Shown: one piece after another, positions 1 to 13,100 of the stretch | Numbering within the stretch: the stretch's first letter is position 1 | How the letters are laid out: every line of letters begins with the position of its first letter | Source of the DNA: Oscheius dolichura | Taxonomy: Eukaryota; Nematoda; Chromadorea; Rhabditida; Rhabditidae | Direction of reading: 5' to 3' | DNA: 64,000 nt | NCBI GenBank assembly: GCA_932521035.1 | Contig: OW051496.1 | Span: 1,488,001 to 1,552,000 of the forward strand | The notes under the pieces: generated by a model | What the model was told of the DNA's origin: nothing | Databases searched by the model: none | Seen by the model: only the letters and a program-made list of their open reading frames with translations | Position numbers and translations under genes: made by a program

Positions 1-210
1 TCCATAAACGGTTTGATTATTGCTGATTTTTCTTCTATTAATCTCCCTTCGTGCGGTTGTTTCAATTTTCTCTGCTGTCTTTGCTGGAGAGTAGGTAACA
101 ACTAACTAAAGCGTAGGAAGAAGAAAGAAGACTAAACCGGCGACAGTCCTGTGACGAAAGGACGGCTGTAGATACAATTCGTCAAAACGCGCAGAGGAGA
201 ACAACCGTGG

Positions 211-2430
211 ATGAGAATCGCAACTTTAAATGTTGGAACGGTCAACAGAAGAGAACTGGAAATTGTGGATATGATGATGAGAAGGAAAATCGATATAATA
301 TGTTTACAAGAAACGAGGAAAGTGGGAGAAGAATCCGCGACTATCAATGGATATAAGATGATATACAACGGGAAAAACAAGAATAGGGGTGGAGTGGCTA
401 TTATGATGGCACCCTGGCTGATAGACTATGTAAGAAGCGTGGTAAGAATAGGAGATAGACTGATAGAGGTAAATATACAACAAGAAGAAAAAGAGATGTG
501 TGTAATATGTGTGTATGCGCCGCAAAGTGGACTACCGGTGGAAGAAAAGGAAGGATTTTACGAACAGCTGGAGGATGCAATAATAAAGGTGGCATATAAC
601 TCAACTTTAATTGTGGCTGGAGATTTCAATGGACATGTAGGTAGAAGAGAGAAAGGAGGAACGTCGTATGGGAGACATGGATACGGAAAGACGAACGAAG
701 ACGGACAAAGGTTGATAGAAATGGCGGAGAGACACGATCTCGTAATAATGAACACTATGTTTAAGAAGAAGAAGAACAAACTGGTAACATATTACTCTGG
801 AGGAAGTATAAGCCAAATTGATTATATGCTAATGAGAAGATCTGAAAGAAAGAAAGTGACAGACACGAAAGTTCTTCTATTCGAAGCTGTAGCTCCCCAA
901 CATAGACCGCTGGTGATTGATATGAATACGAAAATGGATATAAATGACAACAAGAAAATAGAGATTACCCCTAAAGTGAGATGGTTCAGATTGGACGATA
1001 AGAAAATAAGAGATGAATATGGCAAAAAAGTGGCGGAAAAAATTTGGAAGAAAGCTGATCCCACAGACAGAGAGAAGACGATAGACCAATGTTGGAATGA
1101 GGCATGTAAAATAATAGTAGAAAAGGTGGAAGAAATATTAGGTAACTCCAAAAGAAAGAAGAACAGCAGAAAAGAAAGCTGGTTTTGGAGAGATGAAAAA
1201 AAAAAGTTCAAAAAGCCCTAAAAGAGAAGAAAGAAGCATTCCGGTACGCGAAGAAAAGAAATGATGAAATAACAACCAAAAAGTACAAAAAGGCAAAGAA
1301 AGAAGCGTGGAAAGCCGTCTGGAAAGCAAAGCTTGAAGCATATGAAAAATTATACGAAAAACTAGAGAAGGGAGAAGGAGAGAAAGAAATATACCGAATG
1401 ACGAAACAAAGAAGAGAAATGGCTAAGGATATTGAAAACTGCAAACTAGTGATGGACGAAAGAGGAAAAGTGCTGACAAAGAAAGAAGAAGTAATGAAGA
1501 GATGGACAGAATACTTCGAAAATCTGTATTATGTAGAACAGGAAACCGAGAAGAAGGAAGAAAATTATAAAGTAGCTGGTCCGGTCTAGAAATAGACAAA
1601 GAGTGAACTGGAAAACGAGATGAAAGGAATGAAAAGTAAAAAGGCTCCGGGCCCAGATGGAATTCCGATAGAAGGGTGGAAAGCACAAGGCGAAAAAGGA
1701 GTAGAATGGTTAGCCAACATGTTCAATAGAAGAATGACGGAAGAAAAAATGCCGAGACAATGGAGAATGAGTGAAATCGTACCACTGTTCAAAGGAAAAG
1801 GTGAAGTCAGAGATTGTGCAAATTATCGAGGGATAAAGCTACTGCCACATTCATTCAAACTGTACGAGAAAATGCTGAACAAAAGACTGAGGGATATTGT
1901 TGAATTACATCCAGCTCAACAAGGTTTTGTAAAAGGAAGTTCCACGGTTGATCCCATGTTTGCCGTTAGAATGATGAATGAACGATCCAGAGAGTTTGAT
2001 AGACCGATGGAGATGATATTACTGAATCTAGAGAAGGCATACGATAGAACCCCAAGACCACAAATATGGAAAGCTCTGAGAAAGCGTGGAGTCCCCGAGA
2101 AATACGTACGATTGGTTGCTGATACGTATGAAAAGGCTACTACGACAGTGAGAACAGTATATGGAAACGGAAAAGAATTCAAGATAGAGACGGGAGTACA
2201 TCAAGGAAGTGCCCTGTCCCCCCTACTGTTCATAACAACTCTAGATGTAGTATTAGAAGAAGTTATAGAAGAAGCGCCTAGAAACTTACTGATGATATAC
2301 TGCTGATGGGAGAAGACCCAAAAGAACTGGAGGATAGACTATGGAGAGTACAAGAAAAGTTGGAGAAAGCAGGACTGAAACTGAATCCAAAGAAGTCGGA
2401 AAGATTGACGAAAAACAAAGATGGGGAAAT
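211..2430 (+). pseudogene. RTE-type non-LTR retrotransposon, degenerate
   Basis: An endonuclease/exonuclease/phosphatase-fold domain at 211-920 shows the QETR, AGDFNGHVG, SQIDYM and PQHRPL motifs. It is followed by a basic linker and a reverse transcriptase at 1206-2400 with APGPDGIP, NYRGI, QQGFVKG and HQGSALSP motifs. Known RTE elements encode both domains in one protein that nicks DNA and primes reverse transcription. Here it is broken: the frame changes at a run of nine A (about 1195-1203), two stops lie near 1587-1600, and the frame shifts again just before the catalytic box. That box reads LTDD instead of the usual [YF]ADD, and motif A reads LNLEKAYD, where the first catalytic Asp is Asn. 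The endonuclease start at 211 sits directly after a 5' leader. The 3' end near 2430 is unclear, and sequence to about 2830 may be its tail or another insertion. Confidence 0.9.
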
Positions 2431-2649
2431 AAGGGACATAAATGGACCTCAAGCCGGACTGGAGCACCGTGAGGCCGTACGCTCTACTGGATGCCAAATC
2501 CGGACAAGCCAGATTCTACCAACAGGAGCAGCAACAACGTCGGCTGTTATGGATTCGGACTCCCTCTCCCCGTCGACTTGGCCCCCCTGGAGAGTACCGG
2601 TCTATTATCTCAACATCCCGCTATAGCAGTTCAAGAACTAGCGTCAGCA

Positions 2650-3220
2650 CCAAGGGACAAGAGTAACCAGGGCAACCCTTACAGACCACACGAAGAAAAA
2701 AAACAAGGAAGACAACACGGTTTATACTTGATATTTTATTGTATTGTTACGCTTGTTATTACAGAAGAGAGAGAGCACAATACAGAGCTTTGGAATCCGA
2801 CCTCTTTGTTGCTAGGTTAGTTGAGTCGCAGCTGCTGCCTTCCGAGTTGTGGCGGGGCGAATCTGATACAGTCCGGGGCGGGTACTCTTCGTCTTGGAGG
2901 TGGTCGTCCTGCTGCTGCTGTTGTTGAGCGCCAGCACCAGTTGTTGCCATCCGGGAGCCGCTTTCGGACGGGGTCGAAGGCCACCTCTTCCAGTGGCACA
3001 CCACGAAGCGAATGATGGAAAATCTGGAACCTTTCCCATTTTATTCTACCCTTAATCCTTAATCTTTTTAAAAGATAATCTGGATTATCCTCTTTCTATG
3101 CTTGGCTCTGATAGTTCGATACGTTAGTTGGTGCACGAGAAGGTTAATGAAGTGCGCCCTTATTCAAAACAACCGTCCTCGAATTGAAGGAGCAGATAGA
3201 ACTGATTCAAGTGGAGCCTG
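2650..3220. other. Intergenic, no gene seen
   Basis: Short frames at 2740-3015 are Ser/Cys/Gln-rich products of a GC-rich stretch with a CTG-repeat patch near 2907 and show no domain. A short direct repeat (gaatatgatggtag-like, about three copies) lies at 3220-3260 just before the foldback element. Confidence 0.5.
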
Positions 3221-3261
3221 TCGTAGAATATGATGGTAGGGAATATGATGGTAGAATATGA

Positions 3262-3661
3262 TAGTAGAAAAAAATCGTTACGTAATTGGTGCTTATCTTT
3301 TGATACTCGGGAAAGTTGGTGTCATACTCGGCGGTTTCTCGACCAATTCCAAAAATTCAAAGACGGTTAGAGGTGGTTCTAGGAAACTAAGTTTCAGCTC
3401 AATAGCGCTTATACTGATTGCGCTCTAATCGCAAACATGCAAAAAAGGCCAGAAATTCGACATTTGCTTTCATAGAGGGTTCCCTCTAAAGGAAGATGAG
3501 CTGAAATTCAGTTTCCTAGAAACGCCTCGATATCTTCTCCAAGCTGGTCTTTGAATTTTTAGAATTGGGCGAGAAACCGTTGAGCTATGACACCAACTTT
3601 CCCGAGTATCAAAAGATAAGCACCAATTACGTAACGATTTTTTCTACTGCCGGTAGCTCCC
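3262..3661. repeat. Foldback MITE (family P, copy P1) ending in TTAA
   Basis: Bases 3262-3400 reappear as an inverted copy at about 3500-3661; for example, ttacgtaattggtgcttatc reads identically on the opposite strand at the other end. The right terminus reads gccggtagctccc followed by TTTAAA, the same end as the elements near 49.4 and 49.8 kb and as the last bases of the window. The arm interior carries the shared core described in the findings. The left terminus has been overwritten by a short tandem repeat. Confidence 0.8.
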
Positions 3662-3732
3662 TTTAAAACATTTCCCTACATTTTGTTTTGATAAATACAC
3701 AGTGTTCGAGGATATTCAACAAATTATGGTTG

Positions 3733-3838
3733 AAGAAGAAGAAGAAGAAAAAGAAGAAGGCGGCCATTGCCATCCAACAGGCGCCGAGCAACAACAACGG
3801 CGGAGGCGGGGGAAGTCCTTCCTCCACCGGAGCGAAAT
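3733..3838 (+). pseudogene. SKP1-like terminal-exon remnant (copy 1)
   Basis: One frame gives a poly-Lys stretch, then AAIAIQQAPSNNN, a Gly-rich tail and a TAA at 3836-3838. It matches the end of the better-preserved exon at 20411-20560, but the upstream half carrying the SKP1-like motif is missing. It lies upstream of the 3' end of the locus A kinase-Kelch gene just as the longer copy lies beside locus B, so both belong to one segmental duplication. Probably dead. Confidence 0.4.
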
Positions 3839-3839
3839 A

Positions 3840-4600
3840 ATTTGATTTCTTCTTTTTCTTTTTTAAAATTTTAGCCACCCCAAAAACAGTGGAAACCCTT
3901 CTTATAACCTTCTCTTAAAAGTATGGAAATATCTTTAATTTTAAACTTAAAAAAGGCAGGAGAGAAAATAAACCCCCAAAAAAATCGATGTCTAGACGGA
4001 TGGAAGCCCTTGTGAAACACAAATTTCGGTATAACAAAACATGTCAACGATCTCTTTTTGCCTTTTCCTCTTCTTATTTTTTGTTTCTTTTTGTCGCCTG
4101 TTTACTTTCGAAATTGTCTTCTTCCCCTTTTTATATTTTTCCTTCTTATATCCGCCCCCCCCCCCCCCCTTTCACGTGATTTTTCCTTCCTTTATGGGTT
4201 CAATTTTATATGTTGCTGAAGAAGAATAAAGTTGGTTTTTATCAACACGATTGAAGAATTCAATAGCGCCACTGAAATTTACCAGGGAATGGCACGAACC
4301 TGTCATCAGGTCCAGAGGTGCCACCTACATCGTGTCACCGAGTTATGAGGGTCGGAAGTTTGAAAATAAGGTTGGCGTTTGGGTATTTTCCTGTAAAACC
4401 CCCTTTATTAGGCAAAAACGGCAAATTCAACCCCTCGTGAGCTAATAGCAAGGTCGTACCATTCTCTAGTTAGACAAAATGTGTTTGGTTTCATCGGTCC
4501 TTCAGTTTTTTTCTTTTTGTCGAGAAAGACGTCCCCCTCTTTCTTTTTTTATACTCCTTCAAAATATATCCTGTCAATTTCGCTATGATCTCTCGAATTA
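3840..4600. other. Intergenic; shared 3' flank of locus A
   Basis: A 16-17 nt poly-C run lies near 4150. From about 4287 to 4602 the sequence is nearly the same as 20600-20915, the 3' flank of the locus B gene. This marks the extent of the segmental duplication beyond the coding exons. No independent gene is seen. Confidence 0.6.
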
Positions 4601-4601
4601 T

Positions 4602-6824
4602 TTATTGTTTTAAATCGACCGGATAAGAAGAAAGACGATCCGCGAACTCTTGAGGAACGAGAACAGCAGACGGAGGGAGATAATAATTCAGAGGGGAAGA
4701 GGGGCCGACACGCCAATTGATTCCGTTAAATATATACACACTGGTGGATCTATGATTAGTATTATCCCAGCCAATTGCAAAGATTTCTGGGCCAAGAACA
4801 ACTCCAACAGAACCAAAAATAGAGGAGGTTAAGGGCGACAACTCCTTCCACTGTCCATTTTTCTCCAGTGGATTCATTTCCAGAACTGTGGTAGTCCATT
4901 CTTCTCCATCCCAACCTCCTATTACAACCAGCTTATTTCTATAACAAACGAGGGAATGGTTATCTCGAGGTGTTGGCATATCCGCCAGTTCAGTCCACAC
5001 TCCACTCTCAGGATCGAAACATTCCACACTTTTCCAATAGACACCATGTTCCATCCCTCCACAAATATATATTTTCCCGTTACAGACGGCTGCAGCTGCA
5101 TCATCTCTGCCATATTTCATGTCTCTAAAATAGCTTATTAACCAAAGGGTAATCAAAAGATTATAGGCTCCCTTTATAAAGATAACTTACGGCATTTCTG
5201 TCCATTTATCCTCCTTCGGATCATATCGTTCCACACTTTTTAGTACTTCTTCTCTGTCCCTATCCTCTCCTCCAAACACCCAAATGTATCCATTCCATCC
5301 CAAACAGGTATTCTTAATATATCCTCGTTCCTCATTCATATCAGCCAGTCGTTTCCATTCCATATTTTTGTCCAACTTGAAGAATGCCTTGCCATGAGTA
5401 ATTATATAGAGTTCATCATCGAGATAAACAGCACCATCAGATAGAATAGAGTCAGGAAGTTCCATTCGTGAAACAGTCCAAGTGGATGTCTTCCGATTCC
5501 ATATTGTCATCTTGTTAACAAGGCTTTCTCCCACGACCAAAATCTAAATAAAGCGGAGCCCATTTACTTTCCTAACTCTCAAATTTTCACCTACCGTCGG
5601 GCCGAATTTCGGTTCAAAGTTTATGATTTCCTGGATCGACGGTCTATCAGAAATGTTTCTTTGCCAGCATCTTAAAAATATTTTAATAGAATTGTCCAAC
5701 AAACAAAGAAAACGAAATAAGGTTAATTTTGTAGGCCTTTTCAGCCCCAAACTTCATATTTCTACACCAACCTTTTCACAAAATTCCACGAATCCTCACT
5801 CATTTTATCAGGATCTATAGGCAGTTCTATACAATCATTTCCAACTTGTAGATGTTTCGAAGGGTACCTACTTTTATATTGTACACTGATCAAATGAAAT
5901 CACCCGACTTCCGGCATATAATTTCCCATATTGTTACTCCAAATGAATAAACATCAGCCGGGGCTCCATAATCCTTTGATGTTATTACTTCTGGAGCCAT
6001 ATAGACATTTGTGCCAATGGGACTGGAATAGCAACATTACGGGGAAGATACCAGGGCTGTGCGGGATGGCCATTTTCGAAACGGGACGGGATGACATGCT
6101 CATCTCGTTATGCGAGACGGGAACTTTACGGGTAAAATTACTCTTACTGGGAAAGAGTGATACTCACCCCGAGGTGTGCCCATTGCTACCGGAAATATTC
6201 CTAGCCAGACCAAAATCAGCCAATTTTAGATGTGTTCGCGTGGCTAAAAGAATACTGAAAAAGGGCTACCGTATAAGAAAAGAAGACCTACTTATGTGGT
6301 TTGACGTCTCTGTGAATTATCCCATTTGTATGGAGATACTGTAACCCCGAGCCGATTTGACTGATCCACGTTTTAATTAGCGTCATATCGTAACTTTTAG
6401 AGGCATCGTGGATTTCTAAATTGTTTAAATTTTGACGCAAAACTACTGATAGTGACCTCGATGTAAACTACCGAGCTTCATATACTCCATCACGTATCCC
6501 GTATAAACTGGGCGACTATTCAAATAACCCGCTTCCCAGATAACTCCAAATAGTCCAATTATATTTGGATGGGTTTGCTGGAATAAGGAAATTATCAACA
6601 GAAGCGCTAGTCTTACCGTTTTAAGAAATTGTATCTCCCTTTCAGAATATACGTCCACATTGTTAAAGAATTTTACAGCTACGAGTCTGAAAGAATTATA
6701 ACGGGAACCTGTAGACAGATTAACCGTTTCTTTGCTCTCTCCTCTCCCATCCTAATTGTCCCGTTTCCTCCACTATCTACCATTGTAAGCCGTTTAAAAT
6801 CGTCTAACACGTAATAGGGAACTC
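4602..6824 (-). CDS. TKL-type protein kinase fused to a Kelch propeller (locus A)
   Basis: Ten exons read on the minus strand: 6824-6725, 6686-6617, 6577-6457, 6415-6292, 6254-6168, 6022-5909, 5870-5772, 5670-5595, 5543-5191 and 5124-4602 (stop). All junctions have GT...AG ends and matching phase. The first eight exons encode a kinase domain: Gly-rich loop (SGGNGTI), VAVK lysine, HPNIIGLFGV, VMEYMKLGSL, HRDVKPHN, DFGLAR, YMAPE, DVYSFGVTIWE and CWQRNISDRPS. The last two exons (about 290 residues) contain Kelch repeats, seen as paired Gly-Gly (ICGG, VIGG, VFGG) with spaced Trp/Tyr. At least 555 residues. By family knowledge the kinase resembles MAP3K/TAK1-type TKL kinases; the Kelch part would recruit substrates. 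Catalytic residues are present, so it is probably active. The first coding exon, upstream of a phase-1 acceptor at 6824, was not found. Confidence 0.8.
6052..6140. repeat. Small hAT-end-like insertion in a locus A intron
   Basis: The intron between the DFG and APE exons contains cagggctgtgcggga followed by Gly/Cys-codon-like gacggga repeats. This closely resembles the hAT-type terminus at 27165. Other introns of this gene are mostly 40-90 bp, whereas this one is about 145 bp. Confidence 0.4.
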
Positions 6825-7500
6825 CTGAAATAATTCTATACAAGGTACCCAGAGTCAGAAAAACAATGATTTCACATCTCAACGTCTATCACAGAAAAAA
6901 ATCGAAGTAAACTGTACCATCGTCGGTTTGTTTGGCGGACGAAGAAGCATTTCCCATCGCGAAAAAAAACCAACGATGGCTGAAAGAAAACCAATAAAGC
7001 CAGAAGAAAAACGAACCTAGAAAATGCTGAAACTATAAAATTTGGGAATAAATTATTCTTAATCGAAATACTCGATAAAAGGATGAATTCAAGAGTCAAA
7101 TGATTCTCACTTTCGAAATTTGATCGATTTCTAAGCAATAACGACGAAGATGAGAAATTGGGAAGGGGATGTCACGCGGAACCGGGCAACTGATAAGAAC
7201 ACCCTATTGACGGCCTTTCTGTTCTTTTTTTTCTCACCATGCTTTTCCCGTCAAACGGCAACATCCAATCTTTGCTGAACTCTGATCTTTATATCGTATT
7301 TATATTTATTGAACGAGAAATTTCAGGGAAGAGGTGGTGAATGAAGGAAACGAGGCACTGGAAAATTTTTAAATCAAATTCGTGGACGGCCAGCACAGAA
7401 TACTTAAAAAAAATAAGAGCAAGGATTTTTTTGATTTTTGTGATAGAAGCGAATAAAACTTGAAACAGCAATTATTATCCTGCTGATGCAGATTTCCCTG
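6825..7500. other. Gap between kinase loci A and D
   Basis: This should hold the N-terminal exon(s) of locus A. No convincing exon with a start codon and phase-1 donor could be picked. Confidence 0.4.
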
Positions 7501-7946
7501 TTATTCTTCAATTGTTGGTTCAAATTCAATGATTTCTATTAGCGACGGTCTATCCGAGGCGGATGGGGACAGGCATCTAAATGAACTTTTCACTTTGTTT
7601 ATTATAGACTGGGTTGTCTGTTTGATTTATAATAAGTGTTTTTAGTAGCTGGAATAACTTCAAAATTCAACAGACCTTTTCACAAGGTTAGCCATGTCTT
7701 CATCCATTTTATCAGAATCTATTGGCAGTTCTGTAGAATAATTTCCAGCGTCATCAGTTGAAGTAGTTAAATATGCCCCTGGATGCCTAAAGCCAGAAAG
7801 TATCTGTGATATACGAACTGAACCAACTTTCTGTGGAATATTTCCCAGATCGTCACTCCAAATGAGAATACATCGGACGATGGGCTACAACGCTTTGAAA
7901 TGAAAAAATTACTTCTGGCGCCATGTAAGCAAATGTACCGATACCT
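7501..7946 (-). pseudogene. Kinase C-lobe fragment, paralogue of the kinase-Kelch family (locus D)
   Basis: Three minus-strand exons (7946-7828, 7786-7676, 7576-7501) match the activation-segment to C-lobe exons of locus A. They show YMAPEV, DVFSFGVTIWEIFH, LPIDSDKMDED and SDRPSLIEII, with the same splice positions and phases. A one-base indel disrupts the frame between APEV and DVFS. The N-lobe exons are missing upstream. Unlike its relatives, the last kinase exon runs straight into a TAA (7501-7503) after EFEPTIEE, with no Kelch exon. It lies directly upstream of locus A on the same strand, so it is probably a decayed tandem duplicate. Confidence 0.75.
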
Positions 7947-7999
7947 CTATAGAAACACCACATCTACAATTTGTTAGGAGAATAGTAATATTACGCTGT

Positions 8000-9849
8000 T
8001 TTCCTATTACTGCTAGAATGCCTTATATATAGCCTAAGCCTAAGCGAAAAGGTATTCAAAAAACGAGAAACCACGGTCTTTTCTGTAATTTTCAATGAAG
8101 TAAACTTGTGTACAACCTGTGTTCTGCAGTCTCGATGTGTTTACCCTTTGATTCAACTTCCACTTGATATTTGGGCAAGTGTGATTCACGCTGTGTTCTT
8201 CAAAGACGACACCCCCGCTCCCTGTGACCAGTCAATGGCCTTGATTCCCTTTTACCCGATTCTCGTTATTTATAATGAGGTTTTCCGCCGGCCAAAAATA
8301 CTCTGAAATAGATTTGACCTCGTTTTTATTCCTGTTTTTGAATTGTCAAAAATAGTTCCTTCCTCCTTCCTTTCAATCGAGTAATATAATCCGTCCTAGC
8401 TTTATTTTAGCCCGTCGTCGTAACGAGAGCACAATTTTAGAGTCGAGTGGGCTTGGCCTGACGAGTATCAATTACAAATCAGTCAAATGTTCTTTTTCTC
8501 TTCCGTTCCTCTATAATTTCCTTTGTAATTTTAAAACAGCACGCCCTCGTATAGTAATCACTTACGCCTTCTTATGAAGATGCCTAACCAAAACTATTGA
8601 ATCTTATAAACTGGAAGGAACATATTTTAATGGGTTACTGTAGAATTAAAAATGGAAAAGTTATGCTGCCATTTGTGAAGCGAAATAACCAGACGGATCG
8701 TCGCCTGCGTAATTCCCTGGCGCCGCTTTATCACGAGCGCCTCGTTCTAAAGTTCCACTGGAAGGGAATTCCCATCCCGGGCAGTTTTCTTGATTACCCG
8801 GGAAGTTAGCCGGCTGGCTGACAAAAGCGAATTCATGGACTTCTCGGCCGCTCTCCTGACAAAACTTTGAACCGTGCACAGTATCCTTTCCAGTGAAAAA
8901 GGACACTAAAAACAGCCGTACAGCTAAAAATTCAGCGAAAGCGAACAATGGAATGTCTTCCATTTCCAAAGGAGCGGTCGCTTTGGGAAGACCCCCCAAA
9001 AAGAGTGCATTTTCCCATTTTTTGACCGTAAAACTGCATTTTCGTCACCCTTTCAAGCTTGCCTTACAATCCTTGGCCCTTTTCTAACATTCTCCACAGA
9101 ATTTCGTGCAAGAAATATTAGAGAACAGGTCGCCTAGATTGCTCTATCTCATTCTCCTCGCTGATTAGCACCCAACCTCGTCACCTCAATCAGAGTTGCA
9201 AATTCTCTCTCTCTCTCTTCCGACGGGCATATTCGCAAGCTCATTGATTCCGGTCGGATCTTTGCTCGCGTTTTTCTCATTGAGAGCATTCGGTACCACC
9301 TTGCGCCTGTTGCCTTCCAGTGGACTTTATTCTTCACTTTCACCTCAAAGGCTTCTTGATATTGGTCTCCTTTTCTTTAGTTTTATTGAAATTCAAGAAC
9401 TAAGCCATAGTGTCCATTGAAAATCATTCCGAAAAAGCCAAGAATTGTTCATTCTCCCACGAATTCTCAATTTTACGGCAATTTCTTGAGGATTTTCTTC
9501 AACTTTTCACTCAAACTGCACATTTCGGACCAAGCGTCCATAGTTTTGCCCTTTATTAGCTGCAGATCCTTGAAACAACTGAATCTATTCCAATCCCAAC
9601 GAGCAAAAGAAGCAGCTGTTCTACGTCAGAATACGATATTCAGGCGTTTCCTCTCTCGGTGAAATCTAATCAGTCTCTGGCTAGTTAGAGGCTATATTCA
9701 CTGGCAAAAAGTGTCCCAAACTTTTTCTTCAACGCAAACAATATTTCCTACAAAATTACAATTCGTTTATCCGGTGAACGAAAGAAGAAGAAATCGATAT
9801 TTAGATTCTATCAACCATGCAAATATTCGCTAAAATTGTTTTTAAACCT
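8000..9849. other. Gene-poor stretch
   Basis: Only short uncorrelated open frames. A few cccggg motifs at 8770-8810 recall the GC-rich MITE ends elsewhere. A (ct)n tract lies near 9208. No gene supported. Confidence 0.4.
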
Positions 9850-9853
9850 TTAA

Positions 9854-10157
9854 AAAGGAGCAGTAAATAAGGTCGGGGTGAAAAGATACGGTAAATGCGC
9901 GTCGGCGCACCAGGTACTTTTTTTGAGTCACCCAATTCCTTTATCCAATTTCCTCAAATATGCAGCATTTCTATAATTTTTTGATTGTAAAATAGTCAGC
10001 TGCTCATCAGAAAAATTATCAACAAAAAAATTGGAAGAACACATGCCAGATAAACGAGAAAATGATACAAAGCAAAAAGAAATCGAAAATTCAAATTCCG
10101 TTTTCGCGGGCCGTTGGAGGCACTTAGAGGCACTTTTCCCCCCGACCTAACTGCTCC
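9854..10157. mobile_element. TTAA-flanked MITE
   Basis: The inverted ends read aaaggagcagt and actgctcct, flanked by TTAA at 9850-9853 and 10158-10161. The interior (gattgtaaaatagtcagctg... ttggaagaa...) is homologous to the element at 49100-49399, so it is a diverged member of that family. Confidence 0.65.
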
Positions 10158-10161
10158 TTAA

Positions 10162-13100
10162 ATTTGATTATATAAGATTTCTAAAGCCTGTAAGATAGAA
10201 TTCTTGATAGAGAGCCTCTTCCCTGCTCTGTTCGTCTTCTTGCCTCAATTTCGCTTGCTGGCAACAGCTCCTGCTTCCTGTTCCTCCGTTGGCTGCGCTA
10301 ATATCCTCCGCTTCTCTCTCTCACGCCCATCTCCTCTTCTCTAATCCCGACCGCTTCATTTACCTCTTTCATGTCTATCTAATATTTTGCAACGCATTTC
10401 TACGTGACATCTTTTCAGTCATGTACATCGCCAACTCTTGTGACGTCCTAAAATTCAATTTAGCGTTGTTCGCCTTTCTTCTTACAGCAAATTTGGAAGA
10501 AATCCTGGTGAAAACAGCATTCCCAAGTGTACTTTTACAGAATCATACGCCAAAATCCATAGACGCTGAACTTTTTGAGGAAAAAAAGCCCAAAACTGAT
10601 ATTCTCGTCATAAAGGGCCGCTAAACAACGCTAGTTCCCAATTCCAAGCCATTTCTCCTTTTTAGGTGGTTGCTTTTATACAAATATGGCCAATTTGTAT
10701 ACGGTTGCTAAAAGAAACGGTTACATTTTGTTTTCAAAGTAACAAGCCAGTATTTTGTACCCACAAGTGCCGGAGGCTAGTAATCTCGCATTTCCTTGCG
10801 GTTGAGTCATTTCCGGCAATAAAACAGAAAGCCCACTGTCTCGAATTTTGAACCAGGAACTCTTTTTCCCTTGCAAGTTGCCTGCTTTCCGTTCCTGGGC
10901 GGTTTCCTCCCCTTTCCGCACAATTTGACGCTCCTCTTGAATCGGGCGCGCAACTGAGAAAGATAATAGACATGCGGCAAATAAACCAATAGGGAGAGAT
11001 GCTCATAAACTTTCCCTCTAACCCCAACCCCCTTGTTCATTTTTGTTGTTGTAGTAGAATTATAAAATGGGAAAACAGGTCCCTAGAGGTTTAGAAACTT
11101 TCCACTGTCTTTGAATCCAGCCGCAATCCGCTCCTAATCGACTTGACGGAAGGAAGATGATGCATTTCCTTATTTTTGACTGAAGGACTTTCATAGGCCG
11201 ATTGCTTTCTCTTCGAGAGTCTGAAACGGCAAATCTTCTTCTTTTTTATTCCTTTGCTCACGGTTTATTAGTCAAAATTCTTCAATTTTTCCAGCTAAAG
11301 TGACGAAGTTTCCTTAGATTTTCACCGAGAGAATGTGATCCTCTGTTCTGCGCTCTTTCATTTTCCTCGTCGGCCTTTCTTCTCATTGTTGTTGGTGGGG
11401 CAGCACTGATCAGGTTAACCTTTGAAACCTTCAGCAATGTAAGCTTGAAATATTCATATTTTGCTGTTCGACGTTGCTAATATTCTTCTTCTTTTGTCGC
11501 ACTTTTCTTCCTTTTAAAGTCACCTATTTATTTTAAAAAATGGCCAGTCCAACTATTTTTTTTTGTTTGGAGAAATCTTTAGAGTGAAGCAGCACCAGAG
11601 GGCACAGCATATTTCCCCCAGAGGCGAGGCAGCAATTACAAACAAAAACAGCTGGAGAGGGCAAAAAAGCCAGGGGCTTGCCCGAATCAATGTCTCCAGC
11701 CGTCTTATCCCCTCATCCACACATAAGCTCGCCAGACGTCTCATGACGCTCCTTTTCATTTTTTTGAATGGAAGGGAAGGGCGATTGCTACTGTCTTCCT
11801 GAATCATTCTGCTCCATTATCCGAAAGTTTAATAATTGCTTCCGTCTTCCTTTCCCAATAGCCCATCTAAATGCTGTCAAATATCACAAATCTCAAAGAT
11901 TGTTTCATCATCGCGTGTGAAAAAGTTCTAAAAATACGAAAATTAGTCTCCAGAATGGGAAAGTCACGCCCATCGTCCGTCATTTGCAACCATCACCTAC
12001 TTTTACCCGCATATTCAGTAGCAGGCGACTTTTCGTAGACTTTCAACCGATAATAGTGTAAAAAATGTTTCCGTCTCCTTCTTCCAACCATTTGTTTCAA
12101 AAAATCTGGACTATATTCAATTGGAAATGGTAATTTAACGAAAAAAGCTCAAATGGGGAAAAGTGAAATCACGCTCGCCTTGATAAACTAAATCCTCCTT
12201 CCTAGAAAGAATTATAAGCGTGTGGGTCACGTTTTTAAGAAAGGGGGCGGGCTAATAAAGTAGATAGACGTAAAGCTTTCATAGCGAGAACACTCAAAGG
12301 CACCAGAAGTTGTTATAATGTCTAAAAACTCGATTATAACATCGTTTGAATTATGAAATATCTGTTTTACTCTTTTCCTCTAACTTCACGCTATTCACTA
12401 CCTTTTCCTCAGGAAAGTCCTTCCCCATCTCTTTGGTTCATAGCCCGTTTCCAACAGAAAGAATTTTCCGCCCGGGACCATTTGGCAATTTGGCGAACAA
12501 AGGCGCCTGAATTTTAGTTTCAAATTATGAATCGGGCAATTTTCGCTCGCTAACTTCCCAAATGGTCCCCAATGGAAAATGCTTTTCGTTGGAAGTGGAC
12601 TACTATAATTATAAGGACACGCTCTTCATTATTTTTCATGTAGAAAATTGGGTACATAGCCGTTCGCCCAACGATCTTCTGCGTAGGTGGTTTTCCCTTG
12701 AATGCCTCTAAACGAGCCTCTTCTCACCCTCTCCCACGTGGCTTTCAGTTGCGCTTTCGCCTGATTTCCTCTCCCCTTTTCATCTGAATATCAAAAAAGT
12801 CCTCTTCCTTTCTTCTCTAGTCATTTTTGATTTTTGAGCGTTCTGTAATAGGCCACACTCAACGCGTGAGCTTGCTCTCCTCCCGTCTGTATGCATCCGG
12901 GTTTTGGTCTCTGCTGCTGAAATTGGAGATTTCGGAAGAAAACACACACTCACATGTGGCTACCAGGAAAAAGATCTTTTAGATTAGCTTTATTAGGGAA
13001 TACGAGCCGGGTCAAATTGGCTCGTTGAGAGTTTTTTTAACCTACTTCTTCAACAAGGAGCTCTTGACAATTTTTGACCTCTATACTAGTAATGAGTACC

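Noticed and set aside
2442-2666. LLDAKSG motif resembling a gypsy-type reverse transcriptase
   Set aside because: Only seven residues match, with no flanking RT motifs. It lies in the tail of the RTE element.
8661-8999. 112-codon minus-strand open frame
   Set aside because: No domain, no splice partners, and it spans GC-rich repeat-like sequence.
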